DNA of 64,000 nt from Croceivirga lutea (GTDB lineage: Bacteria > Bacteroidota > Bacteroidia > Flavobacteriales > Flavobacteriaceae). A program made the position numbers and the translations under genes. Location: assembly GCF_014235875.1 (NCBI RefSeq), contig NZ_JACJUK010000006.1, positions 124,001 through 188,000 of the forward strand, read 5' to 3'. Under the pieces are notes generated by a model, which saw nothing but the letters and a program-made list of their open reading frames with translations, did no database searches and was not told the DNA's origin. The number at the start of each line of letters is the position of its first letter. Position 1 is the first letter of the stretch. Of this stretch, positions 25,641 to 33,977 are shown piece by piece.

Positions 25641-26378
25641 ATGAAATATATTGCTGCAATAGGCAAATACTTTATTATGATTTGGGAGGTTTTTAGAAAA
25701 CCTACCAAATGGCGAATTATGAAATCGCTTATCTTAAAGGAAATTGATGAACTCATCTTTGGTTCCTTAGGCATTATAATATTTATTTCATTCTTTATAG
25801 GAGGCGTTGTTACCATTCAAACTGCGCTTAATCTTACCAATCCTTTTATTCCAAAAAGTTTAATTGGTTTTGCAGCAAGGCAATCTGTTATCTTAGAATT
25901 CGCTCCTACTTTTACCTCTATAATTATGGTAGGTAAGGTAGGGTCATATATTACGTCGAGTATTGGTACTATGCGTGTTACCGAACAAATTGATGCCTTA
26001 GAAGTTATGGGTGTAAACTCACTTAACTATTTAGTTTTTCCAAAGATTATAGCCCTTTTGTTCTATCCGTTTGCCGTAGCCATTGCCATGTATGTGGGTA
26101 TTTTAGGTGGCTGGGTCGCAGCCGTTTTTGGGGAATACGCTCCAGGTGGCGAATTTATTAAAGGTCTACAAATAGATTTTATACCGTTTCATGTAATATA
26201 TGCGTTTATAAAAACGCTGGTGTTTGCCTTTGTTATAGCTACAATGCCATCCTATTTTGGATACTATATGCGTGGAGGGGCTTTAGAAGTTGGCAAAGCC
26301 AGTACCACTGCTTTTGTTTGGACGAGTGTTGTTATCATTATACTCAATTATATATTAACCCAATTAATGTTAGGCTAA
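25641..26378 (+). CDS. MlaE family ABC transporter permease
   Basis: A 245-residue inner-membrane permease with about five to six membrane segments, from the MlaE/YrbE family. Characteristic parts include GGVVTIQTALNL, ARQSVILEFAPTFTSIIMVGKVGSYITS and MRVTEQIDALEVMGVN. With the ATPase gene that overlaps its stop by one base it forms a lipid transporter core that moves phospholipids between the two membranes. An MCE-domain (MlaD) gene is not adjacent, so the substrate-binding part must come from elsewhere. Confidence 0.93.
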   Translation: MKYIAAIGKYFIMIWEVFRKPTKWRIMKSLILKEIDELIFGSLGIIIFISFFIGGVVTIQTALNLTNPFIPKSLIGFAARQSVILEFAPTFTSIIMVGKVGSYITSSIGTMRVTEQIDALEVMGVNSLNYLVFPKIIALLFYPFAVAIAMYVGILGGWVAAVFGEYAPGGEFIKGLQIDFIPFHVIYAFIKTLVFAFVIATMPSYFGYYMRGGALEVGKASTTAFVWTSVVIIILNYILTQLMLG

Positions 26379-27145
26379 TGATTGAAGTAGATAACATTCA
26401 TAAATCTTTTGGCGACAATCACGTTTTAAAGGGAATTTCTGCCTTATTTGAACAAGGTAAAACCAACTTAATTATTGGACAAAGTGGTTCTGGTAAAACT
26501 GTATTTTTAAAATGCCTGTTAGGCCTATTTGTTCCTGAAGAAGGCAGTATTTGTTATAGCGGAACGCGTTATAGTGAACTGTCTACTAGAGAAAAAAGTG
26601 ATTTACGCCAAGAAATGGGTATGGTATTTCAGGGCAGCGCACTTTTTGATTCTATGACCGTTGAAGAGAACGTTCGTTTTCCTTTAGATATGTTTACCAA
26701 ACAAACTACAGTAGAGATGAAAGAAAGGGTAGATTTTGTTTTGGAACGCGTAAATCTTATTGATGCACACCATAAATATCCGGCAGAAATTTCTGGAGGT
26801 ATGCAGAAAAGAGTTGCCATTGCTCGTGCTATTGTAATGAAACCCAAATATTTATTTTGTGATGAGCCTAACTCAGGGCTTGATCCAAAAACCGCTATTT
26901 TAATTGATAATCTAATTCAAGAAATTACCCAAGAATACAACATTACTACAGTAATTAACACGCACGATATGAATTCTGTAATGGAAATTGGGGAGAAAAT
27001 TATTTTTCTAAAAAACGGATTAAAAGAATGGGAAGGCACCAACAAAGAAATTTTTAAAACCGATAACCAAGCGGTTACAGATTTTGTTTATTCTTCTGAA
27101 CTCTTTAAAAAGGTTCGCCAAATGTATATAGAGGAACGTAATTAG
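26378..27145 (+). CDS. MlaF family ABC transporter ATP-binding protein
   Basis: A 255-residue ABC ATPase: Walker A GQSGSGKTVFL, signature region EISGGMQKRVAIARAI, Walker B KYLFCDEPNSGLDP and the H-loop NTHDMNSV. It partners the MlaE-like permease upstream; the genes overlap in TAATG (start 26378). An upstream in-frame ATG at 26318 lies inside the permease gene and is not used. It powers phospholipid transport for outer-membrane lipid homeostasis by family analogy. It is convergent with the DUF389 gene, with only 13 bases between stops. Confidence 0.95.
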   Translation: MIEVDNIHKSFGDNHVLKGISALFEQGKTNLIIGQSGSGKTVFLKCLLGLFVPEEGSICYSGTRYSELSTREKSDLRQEMGMVFQGSALFDSMTVEENVRFPLDMFTKQTTVEMKERVDFVLERVNLIDAHHKYPAEISGGMQKRVAIARAIVMKPKYLFCDEPNSGLDPKTAILIDNLIQEITQEYNITTVINTHDMNSVMEIGEKIIFLKNGLKEWEGTNKEIFKTDNQAVTDFVYSSELFKKVRQMYIEERN

Positions 27146-27158
27146 AGTTGCAAAACAA

Positions 27159-28607
27159 TTAATTCGCTTTTTCTAGAACTATTGTTGAATCTTGAAGTCT
27201 TGTTTTTAACCAGCTATGTAATTTTTCTGATTCTTTTTCAATAATATTTGTTCTAACACCTTCTTTCCAGTTTGCTTCAAAAACGGTAACAGTATCAATT
27301 TTACTAAAGTCTGAAGCTACTTTGTGTGCATACGATAAATATGAAAGGTTTTCATAATTAATTCTAGCTTCAGCTAAGACTTCTGCAAAGGGTATTTCTC
27401 TAACTCTATTTTGATTTAAACGCACTACTTCTTCTTCCAAAAATCGTATTCGTTCTTCCCTTGTTGTGAGCTCCGCCTTCTTAGCTTCGTAAAGCTCGGT
27501 TACATACTTATATTTTTCTTCAGAATCATCTCTACCACCATGCACAACATGAAACTCAGCATCTTTTAATCTACTATAGTCATTCTTTTTATTCTCCCAT
27601 GAACTAATAACATTTGCCGGAATTTCTTCATTACCCATACAAACAATCTCTAACAGGCCGTCTCCATTATTGTATTCAATCTTTGTTAAATTGTCTAAGT
27701 ACCTTCCATTTTGAGCAAACTCATAAATCTCAATGGTTTCTGATAAAAAGTTTTGAGCTTGTTTGTTAAATAAAGACTCATTAAAAGCCATGTAAAAGGT
27801 ATATCCCGCAGGTAACATTACTAAGAAACCAACTGTAGAAGCTAACCTGGCTATAGTTCGTCTACGTTTAGAGTTGGCGTACTTCACCATTGGAAAACGC
27901 AAATACTTCACTATTAAGAAAGTGGCTAAACCAATAAATATTGTATTTATTATAAATAAATAAATTGCCCCAAGCGCATACCAATATTTACCAATTGCTA
28001 ATCCAAAACCCACCGTGCACAAAGGTGGCATAAGTGCTGTAGCAATAGCTACACCAAAAATTACACTGGCAATAGTGCCTTTTTTTGCACGCGCAATTAC
28101 TAGGGCAGAGCCACCAAAAAATGCAATTAGCACATCTCTAATGTCTGGTTTTGTTCTTGCTAATAACTCAGAAGATTCATCTCTTAAAGGAAAGAATGCG
28201 AAAAACAAATACGCTGTTAACACACTTAAAATCACCATAACCATGAAGTTTTTAAGTGAGCGTCTTAGCAAATCAACATCGTTAATAGCTAACGCCATTC
28301 CCATACCTAATATAGGCCCCATTAGTGGAGAAATAAGCATGGCTCCAATTACTACCGCCGTGGAATTGGCATTTAAACCAATAGATGCAATAAAAATGGA
28401 ACAAATAAGAATCCAAGAGGTGTGCCCTTTAAACGGAATATCTTGGATGATAGACTCTTTAGTAGCCGCAGCATCAGTATTGCTTCGGATATCTAATAAA
28501 TCAGATAAGAATTTTTTTACGCTTCCTAATAGCCCCTGAAAATCTCTTTTTACTTTTTTTGAATCTGCATTGAGATTTTCGTCTTCTTTAAAAAGATTTG
28601 TACTCAT
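27159..28607 (-). CDS. DUF389 domain membrane protein
   Basis: A 482-residue protein with about six membrane segments between residues 60 and 270, including the family motif GANSTAVVIGAMLISPLMGPILG (here beginning LNANSTAVVIG). The C-terminal 200 residues are soluble, with a charged coiled-coil region (AELTTREERIRFLEEEVVRL). DUF389 proteins (TIGR00341-like) are of unknown function. It is third in the operon SprT - mannose-1-phosphate guanylyltransferase - DUF389, separated by only 3 bases from the second gene. Confidence 0.88.
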   Translation of the reverse strand: MSTNLFKEDENLNADSKKVKRDFQGLLGSVKKFLSDLLDIRSNTDAAATKESIIQDIPFKGHTSWILICSIFIASIGLNANSTAVVIGAMLISPLMGPILGMGMALAINDVDLLRRSLKNFMVMVILSVLTAYLFFAFFPLRDESSELLARTKPDIRDVLIAFFGGSALVIARAKKGTIASVIFGVAIATALMPPLCTVGFGLAIGKYWYALGAIYLFIINTIFIGLATFLIVKYLRFPMVKYANSKRRRTIARLASTVGFLVMLPAGYTFYMAFNESLFNKQAQNFLSETIEIYEFAQNGRYLDNLTKIEYNNGDGLLEIVCMGNEEIPANVISSWENKKNDYSRLKDAEFHVVHGGRDDSEEKYKYVTELYEAKKAELTTREERIRFLEEEVVRLNQNRVREIPFAEVLAEARINYENLSYLSYAHKVASDFSKIDTVTVFEANWKEGVRTNIIEKESEKLHSWLKTRLQDSTIVLEKAN

Positions 28608-28610
28608 ATG

Positions 28611-29690
28611 TTAAGCAAAATGATTCCCAAAGGTATCACTTACTTTGTTACGTACTTGTTTTATGTCTTGTTGTTTTGATTTCGGATAAATTAACAACAC
28701 ATCATCTTTATCAACAACTATGTAATCTTCTAGTCCATCAATAACCACAACTTTACCACTTGTGGTTCTTACCATATTACCATTAGCATCTTCAAAAATG
28801 GTTTGGCAATTTACTGTGGCATTGTTGGCGTCATCTTTATCTAATTTTTCATAAAGTGCTCCCCACGTACCTAAATCGTTCCAATCAAAAGTTGCTGGTA
28901 GCGTATATATAGCTTTAGAATTCTCTAAAATGGCGTAGTCAATAGAAATATTCTCAGCTTTAGGGTAATTCTCTGCGATAAAATCTTTTTCATCGCTTGT
29001 ATTATAACAAGAAGTCCCCTTTTCAAAAAGCTCAAACTGTGATGGTTGGTAATTTTTGAAGGCATTGACGATGGTTTCAACACTCCACATAAAAATACCC
29101 GCATTCCATAAAAAATTACCTGCTTCTAAAAATTGTTTAGCCGTTTCAACATCAGGCTTTTCTCTAAATTGAGCTACCTTTTTTAATTGATTGTTATCTT
29201 CTTTTTCAAATTCAATATAGCCAAAACCAGTGTTAGGATATGTTGGTTGAATACCAAGAGTACATAATACTTCCTCTTTTTCACATTTATCAAAACATGC
29301 TTTAACATCATTTTCAAATGCTTGTTCATCTTCTATCCAATGGTCACTCGGTGCTACAATCATAACAGCATTTGGATTCATTTTTTGAATCTTAAGTGAT
29401 GCATATAAAATACATGGAGCCGTATTGCGCATTGCTGGCTCTAAAACAACTTGCTCTTGTTTAACGGCTGGTAATTGTTCTAAAACCAAATCATTATAAC
29501 GTTCATTAGTTAAAATGAGAATGTTTTCTGTTGGAATAAATCTATTAAGTCTGTCAAACGTTTTTTGTATCAACGTTTTACCAGTTCCTAGCATATCATG
29601 AAATTGCTTAGGATTATCCGTAGTACTCACTGGCCAAAAACGAGAACCTACTCCACCGGCCATTAAAACAGCATAATAATTTTTATTCAT
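28611..29690 (-). CDS. manC: mannose-1-phosphate guanylyltransferase
   Basis: A 359-residue nucleotidyltransferase that makes GDP-mannose from mannose-1-phosphate and GTP for glycan synthesis. Signature parts: VLMAGGVGSRFWPVS (nucleotide loop) with NPKQF, then APSDHWIED, FREKPD and FLWNAGIFMW. It lacks the C-terminal mannose-6-phosphate isomerase domain of the bifunctional form. It sits between the SprT-like gene (8-base gap) and the DUF389 gene (3-base gap), so the three are very likely one operon, though they have no obvious shared pathway. Confidence 0.93.
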   Translation of the reverse strand: MNKNYYAVLMAGGVGSRFWPVSTTDNPKQFHDMLGTGKTLIQKTFDRLNRFIPTENILILTNERYNDLVLEQLPAVKQEQVVLEPAMRNTAPCILYASLKIQKMNPNAVMIVAPSDHWIEDEQAFENDVKACFDKCEKEEVLCTLGIQPTYPNTGFGYIEFEKEDNNQLKKVAQFREKPDVETAKQFLEAGNFLWNAGIFMWSVETIVNAFKNYQPSQFELFEKGTSCYNTSDEKDFIAENYPKAENISIDYAILENSKAIYTLPATFDWNDLGTWGALYEKLDKDDANNATVNCQTIFEDANGNMVRTTSGKVVVIDGLEDYIVVDKDDVLLIYPKSKQQDIKQVRNKVSDTFGNHFA

Positions 29691-29698
29691 GGTTGATT

Positions 29699-30304
29699 TT
29701 AATCATTAATTAGTTCAACTTCTGCATTGGGTTGAAACAGGTATACTCTACCTGAAGCCAACTCCATACATTCGAATCTTTTTCTTCTTTTAGTACCTTT
29801 TTTAAAAACTTTTCCATTATAAATTCTGAAAACGCTTCCAAAGGGTAGTTCAAAAACGTAAGATTTTTCTTTATGTTGTGCAGTATCATAAGCATTTAAA
29901 GCAATAGCCAAATTAGCATCAGTACTACTACTTGCTTTGGGGTTTTTAAAATGTCTGGCAATTAACGGAAGTAATTCCGAAGGAAATATTTCTGGGCGAA
30001 TAAACGGTATCATTAAATGTTGAAATGTACGTTTCCATTCTATGCCATGGGGTTTAATTTGCCTGCCATATTTCTCAAAAGCAACCAAGTGTGCAATTTC
30101 ATGAATTAAGGTGATAAAAAATCGATATTTATTGCTAGAAGCATTGACCGTAATCATATGTTGACCATTAGGTAACCTTCGATAATCACCATGCCTTGTA
30201 AATCGTTCATTCACAATTTTTAAATGAACACTAAACTCTCGTATAAGTTCAAAACAAGGGTCTACCGCCCGCTCAGGAATGTATTTTAACAAGACATCTT
30301 TCAC
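29699..30304 (-). CDS. SprT-like zinc metallopeptidase
   Basis: A 201-residue SprT-family protein. The zinc motif is HEIAH (ITLIHEIAHLVAF) with a downstream HGIEWKRTF segment that supplies the third ligand. The C-terminal part is basic (GTKRRKRFECM) and may bind nucleic acid, but it lacks an obvious four-Cys zinc ribbon. Relatives include eukaryotic Spartan, which cleaves DNA-protein crosslinks; the bacterial role is unclear. It starts with GTG. A TAAATTTG -7 match lies at 30310-30317, implying an almost leaderless transcript if real. Confidence 0.85.
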   Translation of the reverse strand: MKDVLLKYIPERAVDPCFELIREFSVHLKIVNERFTRHGDYRRLPNGQHMITVNASSNKYRFFITLIHEIAHLVAFEKYGRQIKPHGIEWKRTFQHLMIPFIRPEIFPSELLPLIARHFKNPKASSSTDANLAIALNAYDTAQHKEKSYVFELPFGSVFRIYNGKVFKKGTKRRKRFECMELASGRVYLFQPNAEVELIND

Positions 30305-30309
30305 AGCCT

Positions 30310-30317
30310 CAAATTTA
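30310..30317 (-). promoter_or_regulatory. possible -7 box at the SprT-like gene start
   Basis: The minus strand reads TAAATTTG, a TAnnTTTG match only 5 bases before the GTG start. It would give a leaderless mRNA, or it is a chance match. Confidence 0.3.
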
Positions 30318-30425
30318 GCTAAACAAATAACCTTGAAGAAATTAGTTGATTTAAAAAAATATTACCAAAAAGCTTACGTTATTAGAGTTGTAGCCTTATA
30401 CCTACAAACCCAAATCTTAACCAAA

Positions 30426-31265
30426 ATGAATAGACGCAACTTCTTAAAAGGTAGCGCTGCACTTGCTGGTACTGGTTTACTTACCTCTTTGTACACTTGG
30501 CAAATTGAACCGCATTGGGTGGAATTTGTTAAGCGCGATTTACCTATTAAAAATCTACCAAAACATCTAGTTGGTAAAAGATTGGTACAATTGAGTGATA
30601 TTCATGTAGGGCCCTTTGTAAACGATTTTTTTCTACAAGATTCTATGCATCTTACCAGTATGTTAAATCCTGATTTTGTAGTCTATACTGGTGATTTTGT
30701 ACATTATGAGGGTTCCACAACCGAAAAACAACTTGCAAAAATTGGCAAGAGCTTTGTTAAAGGAAAATTAGGCACTTTTGGTGTTTTGGGTAACCATGAT
30801 TATGGAGATACATTTTCAGAAGCGCGTGTTGCTGAAAATATTACAGACATAGTTGAAAACTCTGGTGTTACCGTATTACGTAATCAAAATATTGAAATTG
30901 AAGGTTTAAATATTATTGGTCTAGATGATTTTTGGAGCACTAACTTTCATCCAAATAAACCCCTAAGTTCTTATGACCCAGAAATGGGAAATTTAGTTTT
31001 AAGCCATAACCCTGATTCTTGCGATGCAGGAATTTGGGGTAACTACAAAGGCTGGATTTTATCTGGCCATACCCATGGTGGACAAATTAGACCACCCTTA
31101 CTTAATGCTCCAATCTTACCATTAGACAACAAGCGTTATGTTGCTGGTGAATTCGACCTTTTTGATGGTAGAAAACTGTATGTAAATAGAGCACTTGGCC
31201 ACCAAGAACAATTACGATTTAATTCTAGACCAGAAATAACTGTCTTTAATTTAACTAGGGCATAA
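30426..31265 (+). CDS. Tat-exported metallophosphoesterase (YkuE-like), copy 1
   Basis: A 279-residue calcineurin-type phosphoesterase with the metal motifs in order: QLSDIHVGP, YTGDFVHYEG, GVLGNHDYGD, LSHNPD and SGHTHGGQ. The N-terminus NRRNFLKGSAALAGTGLL is a twin-arginine signal, so the folded, metal-loaded enzyme is exported. ATG 30426 is chosen because the Tat signal begins there; the frame is open further upstream but overlaps the divergent SprT-like promoter. By YkuE analogy it may hydrolyse a lipid or phosphodiester in the envelope; the substrate is unknown. A same-length paralogue follows. Confidence 0.9.
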   Translation: MNRRNFLKGSAALAGTGLLTSLYTWQIEPHWVEFVKRDLPIKNLPKHLVGKRLVQLSDIHVGPFVNDFFLQDSMHLTSMLNPDFVVYTGDFVHYEGSTTEKQLAKIGKSFVKGKLGTFGVLGNHDYGDTFSEARVAENITDIVENSGVTVLRNQNIEIEGLNIIGLDDFWSTNFHPNKPLSSYDPEMGNLVLSHNPDSCDAGIWGNYKGWILSGHTHGGQIRPPLLNAPILPLDNKRYVAGEFDLFDGRKLYVNRALGHQEQLRFNSRPEITVFNLTRA

Positions 31266-31329
31266 TTTTATTCTGCACAAATCATTCTTGCTAATTTATT
31301 GAACGTACTTTTGCAGTAGGTCAACAATT

Positions 31330-32169
31330 ATGAATAGAAGAAAATTCCTAAAAGGTACTACCGCTTTAGCTGGGGCCGGTGTTGTTACAGGCGTATATGG
31401 GTGGCAAGTAGAGCCTTTTTGGTTAGAATTTGTTCAACTCAAAATGCCAATTATTAATTTGCCAGAGCATTTAGAGGGTAAAACGCTGATGCAAATTAGT
31501 GATGTACATGTAGGACCTGTAGTTAAAGACAGTTTTATTATTGATGCCCTGTCTGAAGCTAAAGAATACAATCCTGATTTTGTGGTTTATACGGGGGACT
31601 ATGTTCACTATAGAGGCGAAAATGTTCTAACACAATTAAAGGAAATTACAAAACATTTTGTTACAGGAAAATTAGGCACAGTTGGTATTTTAGGCAATCA
31701 TGATTTTGGCGATTTATGGGCCCAGCCTGAGGTTGCTAACCAAATCTCTGCAATTCTAGAACAACAAAACATTACCGTTTTACGAAATTCTAACGTCACA
31801 ATTGAAGGTTTAAATTTTATTGGAATAGATGATTTTTGGGGCACCAATTTTTACCCAGAAAAAGTGTTGAATAACATAAATCACAACAAAGCCAATCTGG
31901 TATTATGCCACAACCCAGACGTTTGCGATTTACCTATTTGGAACAATTATAAAGGTTGGATTCTCTCTGGTCATACTCACGGCGGTCAGGTAAAACCACC
32001 ATTTTTACCCCCACCGATATTGCCTGTTGATAATAAAAATTATGACCAAGGGCTAAAAAAATTAAGTGATGGCAGAACTCTTTATATTAACAGGGCGCTA
32101 GGTCACTTAAAGCAAATTCGCTTTAATGTGAGACCAGAAATAACAATTTTTGAGCTAACTAAATCCTAA
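31330..32169 (+). CDS. Tat-exported metallophosphoesterase (YkuE-like), copy 2
   Basis: A 279-residue tandem paralogue of the upstream gene, identical in length and domain plan: Tat signal NRRKFLKGTTALAGAG, then QISDVHVGP, YTGDYVHYRG, GILGNHDFGD, LCHNPD and SGHTHGGQ. The 64-base gap and parallel layout point to a local duplication. The substrate-facing loops differ (VKPPFLPPPILP against IRPPLLNAPILP), so the two may differ in substrate. It overlaps the convergent SDR gene by 4 bases. Confidence 0.9.
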   Translation: MNRRKFLKGTTALAGAGVVTGVYGWQVEPFWLEFVQLKMPIINLPEHLEGKTLMQISDVHVGPVVKDSFIIDALSEAKEYNPDFVVYTGDYVHYRGENVLTQLKEITKHFVTGKLGTVGILGNHDFGDLWAQPEVANQISAILEQQNITVLRNSNVTIEGLNFIGIDDFWGTNFYPEKVLNNINHNKANLVLCHNPDVCDLPIWNNYKGWILSGHTHGGQVKPPFLPPPILPVDNKNYDQGLKKLSDGRTLYINRALGHLKQIRFNVRPEITIFELTKS

Positions 32170-32843
32170 GGGGTGGTACTACTTACCTGCAACAGCTTAC
32201 CATTATAAAATTTATGCCCTGTTAACGAGAAGTCTTTTATGTAATTTGCCATTTCGTTGGGTTGTAATGGCGCCTCGTACCCTGGAAAAGCTTCAGCAAG
32301 CATTTCTGTTTGAACTGCGCCAATAGCCAACACATTAAACGATGGTCCTTTTTCCTTAAATTCTTCTGCCCATAATTCAGTAAGTGTTATTACTGCTCCC
32401 TTACTTGAACTGTAAGCCGCTAATCCCGCAAATTTCATACTGCCTTGTACTCCTCCCATAGAACTAATAGTTACAACATGGGCACCAACAGCCATTTTAG
32501 GTACAACTATTCTAGTTAACTCCGCAACGGCAAAAACATTTACCTTATAAACCGCTTCGAACTCTTCTGTAGTGGTTTCTAAAAAAGGCTTGTTTAATAA
32601 TGAGCCTGCATTATTAATTAAAATATCAACTTGGTCCCACTTTTTTAAAACTTCTTGTATTTTTTGATAGTCTTCAGGATTGGTTAAATCACAAGAAAAA
32701 CAGCTAACATTAGCTAGGTTTAAATCTAATATTGGTTTTTCATTTCTAGAAAGCGCCAATACATTATGCCCTTCTGCAGCAAATTGTTTAACCAATTCAT
32801 AACCAATTCCTCTACTGGTACCCGTAATTATAATATTCTTCAT
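32166..32843 (-). CDS. SDR family NAD(P)-dependent oxidoreductase
   Basis: A 225-residue classical short-chain dehydrogenase with the full active site: cofactor motif TGTSRGIGYEL, NNAG, catalytic Ser in TISSMGG and YSSSKGA as YxxxK. It is rather short at the C-terminus. The substrate cannot be told. It follows the M28 peptidase lipoprotein gene after 7 bases, so the two are likely co-transcribed. Confidence 0.9.
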   Translation of the reverse strand: MKNIIITGTSRGIGYELVKQFAAEGHNVLALSRNEKPILDLNLANVSCFSCDLTNPEDYQKIQEVLKKWDQVDILINNAGSLLNKPFLETTTEEFEAVYKVNVFAVAELTRIVVPKMAVGAHVVTISSMGGVQGSMKFAGLAAYSSSKGAVITLTELWAEEFKEKGPSFNVLAIGAVQTEMLAEAFPGYEAPLQPNEMANYIKDFSLTGHKFYNGKLLQVSSTTP

Positions 32844-32850
32844 TGAATGC

Positions 32851-33894
32851 TTACTTCATTTTTAATTCTTGTGTTGTACTGTTTGTAATACCTTCTATCA
32901 TGGGAATTGACTTATTTACCACCCTAGCCATGTGCTCAAAATTCATTAACTCAATTTCGTCACCAGGCTTATGATAAAAATCAAAATTGGTAAAATCGAA
33001 TGTACAAAAGGTATGCGATGGTACTGCAAATTCATTTGCAAAAGGATAGTTATCTGACCTTTGAAATAAATTATACGATTTTGCAGTGGGCAAAAACCCA
33101 ATGAGTTTCTCTCCTGCATAATTATTTCCAATATCTGCCAGATTAGATTTTTCGTAACCTGTTATATACATAAAATAGTCTTTGTCCGCTAAAGGAACTC
33201 CAACCATCTCGTAATTTAACATAGCGTACAAGTTTAAGTTCTCTGCTTTCATTTGCTCTGCTAGGCTCTTTGAACCCAAAAGCCCTTTCTCTTCGGCGGT
33301 AAACCAAGCAAAGATTAAAGACCTTTTATTTGTTTTAGTTGAAGCAAAATATCTTGCCAATTCTAATATTGTTGTTGTGCCAGATGCATTGTCATTGGCC
33401 CCATTAGCAATAGCATCTCCTTTAATAGCCTCGATTACTCCAATATGGTCGTAATGTGCTCCAATTACGATATATTCATTTTTAAGATTTGCATCGTTAC
33501 CCTCAATTAAAGCAACAACATTGTAAGCCGCGGGATTAAAATTTGAAATGGTATCATTATAGGACTTATAATAAGGAGAAACTCCAGATTTTTTCAACTC
33601 ATCAATAAGATAATTAGCAGCTTTCTCAATACCAGCTGTACCTGCTTCTCGTCCTTTTAAATCATCTGTTGTCAAAGCCTGCATCACCTCTTCTATTCTT
33701 TCTGCATTGGTAAATTGCATCTCTAAATCTCCAGACTTAGAACTTAGCTTTTCCATTTTAAGACCTTCTGGACCTTCAGCTACAGGCGGTTGAGGAGGTG
33801 GAGGTGGAATTACCGCATCTGAAGGTGTTTCAACAACTTGAGTTGACCCGCAACCTGCAAGAATTATAATAAAAATGACTAATAGTTTATTCAT
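32851..33894 (-). CDS. M28 family peptidase lipoprotein
   Basis: A 347-residue zinc aminopeptidase of family M28. A lipoprotein signal ends at LAGCGST (Cys15), followed by a proline-rich stalk (IPPPPPQPPVAEGP). Metal-site motifs: IGAHYDHIG (His), GANDNASGT (bridging Asp), WFTAEEKGLLG (Glu-Glu) and LNYEMVGVP. It is likely anchored to the outer or inner membrane facing the periplasm and trims peptides. The order with the SDR gene is unusual for metabolism, so the link may be only transcriptional. Confidence 0.92.
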   Translation of the reverse strand: MNKLLVIFIIILAGCGSTQVVETPSDAVIPPPPPQPPVAEGPEGLKMEKLSSKSGDLEMQFTNAERIEEVMQALTTDDLKGREAGTAGIEKAANYLIDELKKSGVSPYYKSYNDTISNFNPAAYNVVALIEGNDANLKNEYIVIGAHYDHIGVIEAIKGDAIANGANDNASGTTTILELARYFASTKTNKRSLIFAWFTAEEKGLLGSKSLAEQMKAENLNLYAMLNYEMVGVPLADKDYFMYITGYEKSNLADIGNNYAGEKLIGFLPTAKSYNLFQRSDNYPFANEFAVPSHTFCTFDFTNFDFYHKPGDEIELMNFEHMARVVNKSIPMIEGITNSTTQELKMK

Positions 33895-33918
33895 GATTCA
33901 ATTAAATTTTATTAAAGA

Positions 33919-33958
33919 TAAAAAAAGCCTCAACGCGTAGGTGTTGAGGCTTTTTTTA
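33919..33958 (-). terminator. terminator after the pyruvate dehydrogenase operon
   Basis: Arms 33926-33934 and 33943-33951 (AGCCTCAAC and GTTGAGGCT) are flanked by A-runs and T-runs. It lies 20 bases beyond the E2 stop, on the minus-strand side. Confidence 0.85.
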
Positions 33959-33977
33959 TTGGGTTTCAATACTATAC

